Under the pieces are notes generated by a model. That model was not told the origin of the DNA, made no database searches, and was given only the letters and a program-made list of their open reading frames with translations. A stretch of 43,117 bases of DNA from contig JAFZED010000038.1 of assembly GCA_017560825.1 (NCBI GenBank), forward strand, positions 1 through 43,117. Direction: 5' to 3'. A program made the position numbers and the translations under genes. Positions 22,586-31,649 of this stretch are shown here, piece after piece. Origin of the DNA: Bacteroidales bacterium (GTDB lineage: Bacteria; Bacteroidota; Bacteroidia; Bacteroidales; UBA932). Each line of letters opens with the position of its first letter. Within the stretch, counting starts at the first letter, position 1.

Positions 22586-25500
22586 TATTTTACATATTCG
22601 CTTGGTGAGACGCCAAACTGTTTCTTAAAGCTTGTGGAGAAGTGTGAGAGGGTGCTGAATCCTGTCATATCCGCAATCTCCGACACATTGTGCTTGCGTT
22701 CCTGAAGCAACTGGGCCGCACGGTTGAGCTTATAGCGCTTGAAGAATACACTCGGGTTCTCTCCCGTGAGTCCCTTGACCTTATAGTAGAACTTGGTTCG
22801 GGAGATTCTCATCATTTCAGTCATTCTTGCCACATCCAGTTCTGAGTTAGACAGTTCATTCTCCATAAGCTGATAGAGTTCTGTCATAAAGGCATTGTCC
22901 TGAGGTGAAAGGGCATTTTCCTCGAGCTCCTCAATGTCCGTCGAGTGGCTGAGCATCTGACGCACCTTCTCCCTGTTTCTCAACTGCGAGGCTATCAATG
23001 CCAGAATGTACTGCGGCTCGAACGGCTTGGTGACATAGGCATCAGCACCGCAATCGAGTCCCTGGACCTGATCTTCCACCATAGCCTTGGCAGTCAGGAG
23101 GATGACAGGAATATGCGACATCTGGATGTTCTCCCTGATTTTGCGGCAGAGGTCATATCCCGTCTTGCCAGTCATCACAACGTCTGAGATGACGACATCC
23201 GGAGCGTGCTCCTTGATGAGGGTATAGGCATCATCTGCATTGAATGAACTGATCACCTTGTACTTTGTCGAAAGCAGTTCCCTGAGATAATGGATGATGT
23301 CCGCATCGTCATCGACAACGAGCACTGTCTTTCTGTTTTCCATATCATCCATTTCTTCCGCCGCCTCGAACTTGATTTTGGTCACATCGAGTTTTGGCTG
23401 CTTGGCGGCATCCACCTTGACCTTTTCTGTTTCCGCATATGACGAAGCACTGACAGGAATCACCAGCGTAAATGATGCTCCTGCCGAGGTGGTCCTGTTA
23501 GCCGCCTTTATATATCCGTGATGCATCTCTGCCAGAGTCTTGGCGAAGTACAGGCCGATTCCAGTTCCCAGATTGCGTGTTGCACTGCCGTTCTCTACCT
23601 GATAGTAACGCTCGAAGATTTTCTCAAGCTGATCCTCAGGGATACCCGGACCATTATCCTTCACCTGGATCTTGAGCCAGCGGCTGTCTGTATCTGTCTC
23701 CTTCAGATTGAAATCACCCTGCACATCCTCACGGGTAACGACGTCCATAATAAGGTCCACCTTACCTCCGTTCGGAGTGAACTTCATTGCATTGGAAAGC
23801 AGATTAAAGCAGATCTTATCAATCTTGTCATCATCAGCCCAGACTGCAAACTTCTCATCCAGACCATATGTGTGGAAAAGTATGCCTTTTTCCTCCGCAT
23901 TGACCTTGAATATGTCAGACAAGTCGTTCAGATGAGCCACGACGTCAGTCTCCTTGACCTTCAGTTTGAGAGTGTCGTTTTCAAGCTTGTTGAAGTCCAG
24001 AAGCTGATTCACCAGACGAAGCATACGATAGATGTTTCGCTGTACTATATTGAGGAGTCTCTTGTTTTCCTTGGTCATAGAAGCCGAATCTGCCATCTGG
24101 CTCACAGGTCCCATAATCATTGTAAGAGGAGTGCGGAATTCGTGTGAGACATTGGCAAAGAAGGTCATATTCATCTGGTTCACCTTCTGTTCCTGATCCT
24201 TTTCCTGCTGGGCCTTGAGCTTTGCGGTCTTCTCCGCCACAATCTGCTTTCTCGCCTGCGAGATCAGATTGATGATGGCAGCGGCAATGATTACATACAC
24301 TATGAAAGCCCACCAGGTGAACCACACGGAAGGGCCCACCTTGACCGATATTCCCTTCTCTGCAAGGACACCTCCCGACCTGTCCTGGTTCAGGATCCTC
24401 ACCTTAAAGGTATACCTTCCGGCCGGGATATTGGAATAATATGCCTCCCTGTTCTTATGAGCATCGATCCAATGGGCATCGAATCCGTCAAGCATATACT
24501 GGTACTCGACTCTTTCATACTCTCCGTACTCAAGTGCGGCAAACGATATGCTGAAACAGTTCTGCGAGTGTTCGAGATTGATGAGAGGGTCATATGCCAA
24601 AGATTTCTCAATGCACTCACCCTCACCCGGACGCACCAGGACGTTATGAATCTTCAGATCTTCGAAATAAAGAGGTATCTCCCTTATCTGTGTCACGTGC
24701 TCAGGGTCGAATACAGTAAGTCCGTGAGTGCCTCCGAAGACGAGTCTTCCGTCTGAAAGAGTGCAGGAAGCCCTGTCATAGAACTGGTTACCGCCGATTC
24801 CGTCATCCGCGAACCAGTTGGTAAAATCGTCGCTATCTCTGTCATATTTGCCAAGACCGTACTGTGTGCTGATCCAGAGGCAGCCTGACTCATCTTCCTC
24901 TATAGCTGTGATATCAAGACACGGTGCTCCGGAAATATGCACAAGTTCGTTCTCTTCGAGGTCATAGCGGAACAGGCCGTTTGCCAATGTTCCGATCCAC
25001 ACAGTACCGTCCTTACTCTGATGCATGCAGACAGGGACAAACACCGATCTTCTGATACAATCCTTCCACTGGGCTTCAGGCACAGAGATCTGACGTGAAT
25101 GGCTGGTCCTGCCGTCGAGTTGGGCCAATCCGTGTTCGAATGAGGCCGACAGCACAGTTCCGTCATTGAGCGGAAGACAGAACGGAGTGAAAGTAAAAGG
25201 TGCCACCACTGTCTTCATGGTACGCACCTGATCGTCCTCAGGTGATATGTAATAGACATTCTCACCCATACATCCTATCCATATCCGTCCGCCCGCATCC
25301 TCCGACATAGCCATCGGAGAAAAGAGCGGCCAGGACTTCTCGACCACAAGGTTATTGTCCTTCACACGGCACCTTGAGACACCGCCGCTTCCGGTAAGCC
25401 AGACCTTGTCCCTGCTGTCCACAAAGACATAAGTGATGTCAAGATGATCTGCGGCTTCATAATTATACAGGCGGCTCATATCTATCTTCTTGAACAAGGC

Positions 25501-26628
25501 AAGGTCCGCATTATACATATACAGACCATCCTTCAGAGTCGATATCCACAGGTTGTCATTGCTGTCCGCATCCACGGAAACCACCGACTTCTGGCCGAGG
25601 CTTGTCTTGAGCCAGCTGTCATTGTTGAATAGTTCTTCGTATGCGTAGATGACGTGATAGCCCTGGTCGTATGTTCCAAGCCACAGATTGTCATTCGAGT
25701 CAAGATACATTGTCGTGATCTTGGCATCAGGCACCTCGAACGGGAAACCTTTCTCGCTCTGATGGAAAAGCATATCTTCGGCCGGATCATATATGAACAT
25801 TCCGTGCTTCTCGGTATTGAACAGCACTCTGTCTCCGTAGCTGTAGATATGTGAAACCTGAGCCTTGCTGAAGAGCTTATGGGATGTCAGTCCGGCCGGC
25901 GTATCGGCAAACCTGCCATTTACCGTATCATAGATGATTACGGTTCCCACTCCTCCCATATAGAGCATTCCGTCATCAAGGACATTGAAAGCTGTCGTGT
26001 ATTTCTCAAGCGGGATGAACTCTTTTACCTCGAAAGCAGCGAGGTCATATTTCAGAAGATGGGTAGAAGCGACGAACCATATCGACTGATCCGAATCCTG
26101 GATGAAGGCCTGAGTCGCCAAAGGCATCTTTCCGTCCACAGAAGAAAGGACGGTCTTGAAAGTACCGGACGCCTCATCATACTTGGCAAGCTCGACAAAT
26201 GTATTTATATATATATCACCTCCTGCCGTTTCGAAAATCTGTGCCGTGTTGCGGCTCATCGTCTCCATAGGGATCCTCTGAAAATCGTCCTGCTCTGTGT
26301 AAAGGGCCATTCCGTTTACGGTGGAAACCCACAATCTGTCACGTGAATCCTTGTACAGGCACTGGACCTGGTTGTCAGGGAGAGTAGACAGATCGCTTGT
26401 GCAGAAATGCTGTTGGAATTCGTGTACATTGTGACGGTTCAGGCCTCGGAAGGTACCGATCCATATGTGTCCTTGCGCGTCCTCGGCAAAAGATGTGACC
26501 TTCTGGTTGGAGATGTCACCTGTCAGTACAGGGGTCTCGATATTCAGACGCTGCACATCGTGCTCGTGTACTGTACACGCAGCAGCCAGACAGCATGAGA
26601 TTGCAATAATTAAGGGAAGTTTTTTCAT
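22585..26628 (-). CDS. Hybrid two-component system regulator (HTCS) of the PUL
   Basis: This 1347-residue one-protein signalling system has these parts in order: an N-terminal signal with a lipobox-like LAAAC; two periplasmic seven-bladed Reg_prop propellers (about 30-690; repeated IWIGT, LWVST, LWLGTYDQG); a Y_Y_Y domain (about 700-760); a membrane helix (about 768-792); HisKA with phospho-acceptor His829 in NVSHEFRTP; HATPase_c (NAMKFTPNGGK, DNGPGIPED, GTGIGLYFAK); a receiver with Asp1149 in ISDVVMTG; and an AraC-type HTH at the C-terminus. Such HTCS proteins bind oligosaccharides in the periplasm and activate a neighbouring PUL. I use the ATG at 26628 (MKKLPLII); another is at 26637. It is divergent from the esterase-susC operon it probably controls. 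Confidence 0.95.
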   Translation of the reverse strand: MKKLPLIIAISCCLAAACTVHEHDVQRLNIETPVLTGDISNQKVTSFAEDAQGHIWIGTFRGLNRHNVHEFQQHFCTSDLSTLPDNQVQCLYKDSRDRLWVSTVNGMALYTEQDDFQRIPMETMSRNTAQIFETAGGDIYINTFVELAKYDEASGTFKTVLSSVDGKMPLATQAFIQDSDQSIWFVASTHLLKYDLAAFEVKEFIPLEKYTTAFNVLDDGMLYMGGVGTVIIYDTVNGRFADTPAGLTSHKLFSKAQVSHIYSYGDRVLFNTEKHGMFIYDPAEDMLFHQSEKGFPFEVPDAKITTMYLDSNDNLWLGTYDQGYHVIYAYEELFNNDSWLKTSLGQKSVVSVDADSNDNLWISTLKDGLYMYNADLALFKKIDMSRLYNYEAADHLDITYVFVDSRDKVWLTGSGGVSRCRVKDNNLVVEKSWPLFSPMAMSEDAGGRIWIGCMGENVYYISPEDDQVRTMKTVVAPFTFTPFCLPLNDGTVLSASFEHGLAQLDGRTSHSRQISVPEAQWKDCIRRSVFVPVCMHQSKDGTVWIGTLANGLFRYDLEENELVHISGAPCLDITAIEEDESGCLWISTQYGLGKYDRDSDDFTNWFADDGIGGNQFYDRASCTLSDGRLVFGGTHGLTVFDPEHVTQIREIPLYFEDLKIHNVLVRPGEGECIEKSLAYDPLINLEHSQNCFSISFAALEYGEYERVEYQYMLDGFDAHWIDAHKNREAYYSNIPAGRYTFKVRILNQDRSGGVLAEKGISVKVGPSVWFTWWAFIVYVIIAAAIINLISQARKQIVAEKTAKLKAQQEKDQEQKVNQMNMTFFANVSHEFRTPLTMIMGPVSQMADSASMTKENKRLLNIVQRNIYRMLRLVNQLLDFNKLENDTLKLKVKETDVVAHLNDLSDIFKVNAEEKGILFHTYGLDEKFAVWADDDKIDKICFNLLSNAMKFTPNGGKVDLIMDVVTREDVQGDFNLKETDTDSRWLKIQVKDNGPGIPEDQLEKIFERYYQVENGSATRNLGTGIGLYFAKTLAEMHHGYIKAANRTTSAGASFTLVIPVSASSYAETEKVKVDAAKQPKLDVTKIKFEAAEEMDDMENRKTVLVVDDDADIIHYLRELLSTKYKVISSFNADDAYTLIKEHAPDVVISDVVMTGKTGYDLCRKIRENIQMSHIPVILLTAKAMVEDQVQGLDCGADAYVTKPFEPQYILALIASQLRNREKVRQMLSHSTDIEELEENALSPQDNAFMTELYQLMENELSNSELDVARMTEMMRISRTKFYYKVKGLTGENPSVFFKRYKLNRAAQLLQERKHNVSEIADMTGFSTLSHFSTSFKKQFGVSPSEYVK

Positions 26629-26688
26629 TTGATACATTTTCTTGTACTAAGGTAGCAAAAAATACCCATAGAGGCAATACACAGGGGG

Positions 26689-26741
26689 CATTTGAACAAA
26701 TCAGCAAACATTTGAACAAACAGAAAATACGCTTAAACAAA
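26689..26741. promoter_or_regulatory. Phased direct repeats, candidate HTCS operator
   Basis: CATTTGAACAAA occurs at 26689-26700 and again at 26709-26720, exactly 20 bp apart. A degenerate third unit, CGCTTAAACAAA (9 of 12 matching), is at 26730-26741. Two-turn phasing on one face of the helix is typical of AraC-type HTH dimers, and the site lies between the HTCS gene and the divergent PUL operon. A near-match promoter box GACATTTG is at 26791-26798. Confidence 0.5.
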
Positions 26742-26838
26742 GTTGAAAACAAAAAAACACTACGACAATACCAAATCCGGGAAAAATTTCGACATTTGCA
26801 GAATAGTAACGCGCACACGTAAACACAACCTGAAACTG

Positions 26839-28491
26839 ATGACCAAAAAAGCACTTGTATTCTTTGTTTTCGCCGGTATTGCAGCCGCAAGCAGCTGCAA
26901 CTGCGTTTCAGAAAAACAATGCCGTGACGCAGGAGCCTCGGAGCTCGTCACATCCGCAGAAGCGACTGTTGTCCGAACAGTCAGTGGAAAAGTAGCCGGA
27001 TACGTTGATGACGGCATCTTCACCTACAAAGGCATCCCGTATGCAAAAGCTGAAAGATTTATGCCACCTGTTCCGGCAGATCCGTGGGAAGGGGTGAGAA
27101 GCAGCAGGGCTTATGGCCCGACCTGCCCTCAGGAAAAAAGAACAGGCTGGTACAGCGATGAGCAGGCATTCGCTTACGATTGGAACGACGGATTCCCTGA
27201 CGAAGACTGCCTTAGGGTCAACATATGGACTCCTGGCATAAATGACGGCAAAAAACGTCCCGTTATGGTCTGGTTCCACGGAGGCGGCTACGCACAGGGT
27301 TCAGGTCAGGAGCAGCCGTCCTACGACGGACGCAACCTTGCGGCAAAAGGAGATGTGGTAGTGGTGACACTCAATCACAGACTCAATGTTCTCGGTTTCC
27401 TTGACCTCTCGGAGTTCGGTGAAAAGTATGCAGAATCCGGAAACGCCGGCCTTCTTGACCTCGTAGCAGCACTTGACTGGATACAGGAGAACATATCGGA
27501 TTTTGGCGGCGACGCATCAAATGTAACGATCTTCGGCCAGTCGGGAGGTGGCGGAAAGGTGACTACACTCCTCGCGACTCCATCAGCGGAAGGAAAATAC
27601 CACAAGGCGGTAGTACAGAGTGGTGCGATGATGACCACTATGGAGTCAAAATGGTCCCGCAAGATAGGTGCAGCTGTGGTTGAAGAACTTGGCATTGCTC
27701 CCTGCAAGATAGACGAAATACAGAAGGTTCCTTATGAAAGACTCCTTGAGGCGGGTACAAAGGCTATCGCTAAGATAAGGCCAGAAGCTCTTGAAGCCGG
27801 ATACAGCTCGTTCATCTTCGGATGGGCTCCGACTGTAGACGGAAACGTACTTCCACGTCAGCCGTTTGCTCCTGATGCTCCGGAGCAATCCAGAAATGTA
27901 CCTATGATGATAGGAACGACCATTCACGAATTCACAATGAGCTCATACATCCCTCAGCTCAAGAACGCCTCTCGCGAAGATGTGATTTCATTCGTCAGGA
28001 CAACGTATGGTGAAAAGACTGACGAATTCGTAAGTCTTTTCGAAAAGACCTACCCGGACCACCAGCCGATCGACATGATTGATGTGGACTTCATCTTCCG
28101 TCCAGGCACAATCGGTCAGGCAGGACTGAAGGCTGATCAGGGCGGTGCTCCTGTATATATGTATATGTTCGCGTGGGAATCACCGGTTCTTGACGGCATA
28201 TTCAGAAGCAACCACTGTATGGAGATACCTTTCGTCTTCTACAATACAGATGTACACTCATCTATGACAGGAGGTGGAAAGGATGCTATGAAGCTTGCAG
28301 AGAAGATGAGCCAGGCGTGGATTAACTTCGCATACACCGGTAATCCTCAGGTAAAGGGACTTCCTGAATGGCCGGCATATGACAGTGAAAACGGCGCTGC
28401 CATGATTTTCAATAACAAGTGCGAGGTGAAGTTCAACCACGACAAGGAACTGATGGAGTTTATGAAGCAATTCCCTTTCCAGGGATTTTAG
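26839..28491 (+). CDS. Type-B carboxylesterase, exported
   Basis: This 550-residue alpha/beta hydrolase belongs to the carboxylesterase type-B family. The N-terminus is a signal peptide with a possible lipobox (AAASSC, Cys20). Visible are the oxyanion loop HGGGYAQGSG (147-156), the nucleophile Ser235 in FGQSGGGGK (GQSGGG in place of the common GESAGG), a likely catalytic Glu in GTTIHEFT, and a catalytic His in SNHCMEIPFVF. I chose the ATG at 26839 because the signal peptide begins there; upstream codons of the same frame are in the promoter region. It lies 73 bases before susC and is probably first in the PUL operon. It likely removes acyl groups from the target glycan; the exact ester is unknown. 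Confidence 0.85.
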   Translation: MTKKALVFFVFAGIAAASSCNCVSEKQCRDAGASELVTSAEATVVRTVSGKVAGYVDDGIFTYKGIPYAKAERFMPPVPADPWEGVRSSRAYGPTCPQEKRTGWYSDEQAFAYDWNDGFPDEDCLRVNIWTPGINDGKKRPVMVWFHGGGYAQGSGQEQPSYDGRNLAAKGDVVVVTLNHRLNVLGFLDLSEFGEKYAESGNAGLLDLVAALDWIQENISDFGGDASNVTIFGQSGGGGKVTTLLATPSAEGKYHKAVVQSGAMMTTMESKWSRKIGAAVVEELGIAPCKIDEIQKVPYERLLEAGTKAIAKIRPEALEAGYSSFIFGWAPTVDGNVLPRQPFAPDAPEQSRNVPMMIGTTIHEFTMSSYIPQLKNASREDVISFVRTTYGEKTDEFVSLFEKTYPDHQPIDMIDVDFIFRPGTIGQAGLKADQGGAPVYMYMFAWESPVLDGIFRSNHCMEIPFVFYNTDVHSSMTGGGKDAMKLAEKMSQAWINFAYTGNPQVKGLPEWPAYDSENGAAMIFNNKCEVKFNHDKELMEFMKQFPFQGF

Positions 28492-28564
28492 ATCACAAGA
28501 ACACCCGTAGAAATGTTCTACAATTTATGATATTATTAACACTAACCATTAACCATCAAAAAAA

Positions 28565-31500
28565 ATGAGAACCAATTCAACATTCTCAAGAATGATAAGC
28601 ACTGCATTGGCAATGCTTCTCATTCTGGCCGGCTCTCTCACAGTTTCTGCACAGAACCTGGTGAAGGTGACCGGTAAAGTCATTGATGAACTGAACAGCC
28701 CAATGGTCGGCGTCAGCGTCATCGAGAAAGGAACTCAGAACGGCGTCATGACTGACGGTAACGGTATGTATGAAATTACCGCTAACGCAGGCTCGACACT
28801 CGAGTTCTCTTACATCGGCTATCTTACAGTCGATAAAACTGCCATCAACGGCACAATCAACGTAAACATGGAGCCAGACAACGAGATGCTCGAGGAGACA
28901 GTCGTTGTCGGATACGGTGTCCAGAAGAAGAGTTCCCTCACAGGATCTGTGACTCAGGTAAAGTCTGAGGACATCACTGGACGTACAATCACTAACCCAG
29001 CTCAGGCTCTCCAGGGTAAGACTTCAGGTGTGCAGGTGCTTACAAGCTCTGCTAAGCCAGGCGCTTCACCATCTATCCTCGTCCGCGGTATCGGTTCTAA
29101 CGGATCAAGCAGCCCGCTCGTAGTAGTTGACGGCCGTATCGGCAGCCTTGCAGGTATCGACCCTAACGACATCGAGTCTATGGAGGTTCTCAAGGACGGT
29201 GCATCTGCAGCAATCTACGGTGCTGAGGCAGGTAACGGTGTCATCCTCGTTACTACAAGAAAGGGTAAGGGTAACGGTAATATCACTTACGATTATCAGT
29301 ACACAAGCCAGAGCCTTGCACGCGTACCTCAGATGATGAACGCAGAGCAGTATATTGACTACTATACTGAGGCTGGCCTTATCTCTCTCGAGAACTTCTA
29401 CAACAACTGGGATTTCGAGACTAACACAGACTGGACAAAGGTAGGTTTCGAGAACTCTAACATGCAGCGTCACAACTTGACATTCTCTGCAGGTGACATG
29501 AACAAGTCTATCTATGTTTCTGGTTCATACCTCAACAACAACGGTATCGTTGCCGGAGATAAGGACTTCTACGAGCGCCTCACAGGTATGGTGAACGCAT
29601 CTTGGAAGATCAAGCCTTGGCTCGAGATCGGTACTAACAACCAGGTTGAGTACTACAAGTCAAGCTCAGTTTCTGAGGGTTCAGAGTACGGTTCATACCT
29701 CCTCGCAGTCCTCAACCTCGATCCTCTCACAAAGCCTCTCTACTCTGTAGACAACCTTCCTAAGCACATGGCTGACATCTACTACGGTGATCACGCTCCA
29801 ATGCTCGGCGACGGTAAGGGCAATGTATACGGTGTCTCTAACTTCAACACTTCAGAGAACCAGAACCCATTCATCATGCGCGACTCAAGCGATAATGATT
29901 CAAGAGGTTACAATCTCAACGGTACTACTTACATCAACTTCATGCCTATCAAGGGCCTGACTATCACATCACGCCTTGGTTACCGCCTTACTAGCTCAGA
30001 GTCATATTCAATCGGACATGACTATTATGCTAACGCTATGCACCACCAGAACTACATCTCTGTAAATGCTAGCACATACGCAAGCACATACTGGCAGTGG
30101 GAGAACTTCCTCAACTACAACAAGAGCTTCAAGGGCCACGACTTCGGCGTAATGCTCGGTACCAGCTTCACTGAGAGCAGAAGCTTCGGCGTAAGCGGTG
30201 GAAAGCACGGTAGCGACGGCGACCTCGGTTTCAAGAAGGACGATCCTCTCTTCCTCTACTTCGCATATGCAACAGCAAATGCTGAGGACGACATCAGCGG
30301 TGGTGAGGCAAGCTTCTCAAGAAAGAATTCATACTTCGGACGTCTCAACTACGAGTACAAAGGCAAGTATCTCCTCCAGGCATCTCTCCGTGCCGACGCA
30401 GCTGACAGCAGCGTTCTTCCAGTTGAGACACGTTGGGGTTACTTCCCTGCAGTTTCTGCCGGTTGGGTTATCTCAAATGAAAGCTTTATGATGGACACTA
30501 AGGCATGGCTCTCACACTTGAAGTTCCGTGCATCTTGGGGTCAGAACGGTTCACTTTCTGCACTCGGTGGATATAGATATGCAACAGTTATCGGCGGTAC
30601 AGGTTCATACCCAACAGGTAACGGTACTGAGTACATCGACGGTTACGCACCTTCAGCAACAGGTAACAAGGAGCTTAAGTGGGAGACTGCTGAGCAGACC
30701 AACATCGGTATCGACTCACGTTTCCTCAACAACCGCCTCTCATTCAGCGCTGACTGGTTCCTCAAGAACACTAAGGACCTCATCGTGACTGGTATCACTC
30801 CTTCAACTGTAGTAGGTAACACTGCATCTCCAGTGAACGCAGGTAACATCACCAACACTGGTCTCGAGTTTGAGCTCGGATGGCAGGATCACATCGGCGA
30901 CTTCTCTTATGGAATCCGCGGTAACCTCTCTACTATCAAGAATAAGGTAACTTACATCCACGAGACTCTCGACGCTATCGACGGTCAGTCATTCCACACT
31001 TATGGTGCTATCACTCGTTTCGAGGTTGGCAAGCCAGCTTGGTACTTCTACGGATATGAGTTCGACAGTATCGACGCTGCAACAGGTAACCCTACATTCA
31101 AGGATCTCAACGAGGACGGTGCTATCACTGACGCCGACAAGACTATGATCGGTAAGGGTATTGCTGACTTCACATACGGTATCACCCTCACAGCTGCTTG
31201 GAAGGGTCTCGACCTCATCGTATTCGGTACAGGTTCTTACGGCGCTGACATCTACAGCTGCCTCAACCGTCCTGACTACACTCTCAACAAGCTCACTTAC
31301 TTCACTGAGAACAGATGGACTCCAACCAACACTGACGCTACAATGCCTAGAGCAGGTGCTACAGACATGGACAAGTACTATACTTCAAGCGCTTCAGTAT
31401 TCAACGGTTCATTCTTCAAGATCAAGCAGATCCAGTTCGGTTACACATTCCCACAGAAGTGGATGAAGACTGTCAAGGTTGACAACCTCCGCGTTTACGC

Positions 31501-31630
31501 ATCACTTGATGACTTCTTCACAGTTTCTAACTATCCTGGTTTCGACCCTGAGGTTACTAACATGGGTATTGACAAGGGTACATTCCCAACTTCTAAGAAG
31601 GTTGTTGCTGGTGTAAGCATTACATTCTAA
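28565..31630 (+). CDS. susC: SusC/RagA-family TonB-linked outer-membrane transporter
   Basis: The 1021-residue outer-membrane receptor has a signal peptide (residues 1-29, ending LTVSAQ), a carboxypeptidase-regulatory-like domain (about 34-103, VTGKVIDELNSPMVGVSV), a TonB-box region EETVVVGYG (110-118), a plug domain (about 120-235, VVVDGRIGSLAGIDPNDIES, GAEAGNGVILVTT) and a 22-stranded barrel. It imports oligosaccharides with its SusD partner. The symbol denotes the family only. A 6-bp hairpin (GTAGAA-ATG-TTCTAC, 28507-28521) lies in the gap after the esterase gene. Codons are strongly biased (GGT, GCT, TCT, AAC), as for highly expressed outer-membrane proteins, and CATG, missing from the first 25 kb of the window, is frequent here. 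Confidence 0.97.
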   Translation: MRTNSTFSRMISTALAMLLILAGSLTVSAQNLVKVTGKVIDELNSPMVGVSVIEKGTQNGVMTDGNGMYEITANAGSTLEFSYIGYLTVDKTAINGTINVNMEPDNEMLEETVVVGYGVQKKSSLTGSVTQVKSEDITGRTITNPAQALQGKTSGVQVLTSSAKPGASPSILVRGIGSNGSSSPLVVVDGRIGSLAGIDPNDIESMEVLKDGASAAIYGAEAGNGVILVTTRKGKGNGNITYDYQYTSQSLARVPQMMNAEQYIDYYTEAGLISLENFYNNWDFETNTDWTKVGFENSNMQRHNLTFSAGDMNKSIYVSGSYLNNNGIVAGDKDFYERLTGMVNASWKIKPWLEIGTNNQVEYYKSSSVSEGSEYGSYLLAVLNLDPLTKPLYSVDNLPKHMADIYYGDHAPMLGDGKGNVYGVSNFNTSENQNPFIMRDSSDNDSRGYNLNGTTYINFMPIKGLTITSRLGYRLTSSESYSIGHDYYANAMHHQNYISVNASTYASTYWQWENFLNYNKSFKGHDFGVMLGTSFTESRSFGVSGGKHGSDGDLGFKKDDPLFLYFAYATANAEDDISGGEASFSRKNSYFGRLNYEYKGKYLLQASLRADAADSSVLPVETRWGYFPAVSAGWVISNESFMMDTKAWLSHLKFRASWGQNGSLSALGGYRYATVIGGTGSYPTGNGTEYIDGYAPSATGNKELKWETAEQTNIGIDSRFLNNRLSFSADWFLKNTKDLIVTGITPSTVVGNTASPVNAGNITNTGLEFELGWQDHIGDFSYGIRGNLSTIKNKVTYIHETLDAIDGQSFHTYGAITRFEVGKPAWYFYGYEFDSIDAATGNPTFKDLNEDGAITDADKTMIGKGIADFTYGITLTAAWKGLDLIVFGTGSYGADIYSCLNRPDYTLNKLTYFTENRWTPTNTDATMPRAGATDMDKYYTSSASVFNGSFFKIKQIQFGYTFPQKWMKTVKVDNLRVYASLDDFFTVSNYPGFDPEVTNMGIDKGTFPTSKKVVAGVSITF

Positions 31631-31649
31631 CCATATAAATAATACTGAA

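Noticed and set aside
23518-24147. A 209-codon plus-strand open frame inside the HTCS gene
   Set aside because: It is antisense to the kinase domain with conserved H and N box motifs; no promoter or recognisable protein.
28507-28521. Hairpin before susC as a rho-independent terminator
   Set aside because: The stem is short and AT-rich with no T run; transcription probably continues from the esterase gene into susC.
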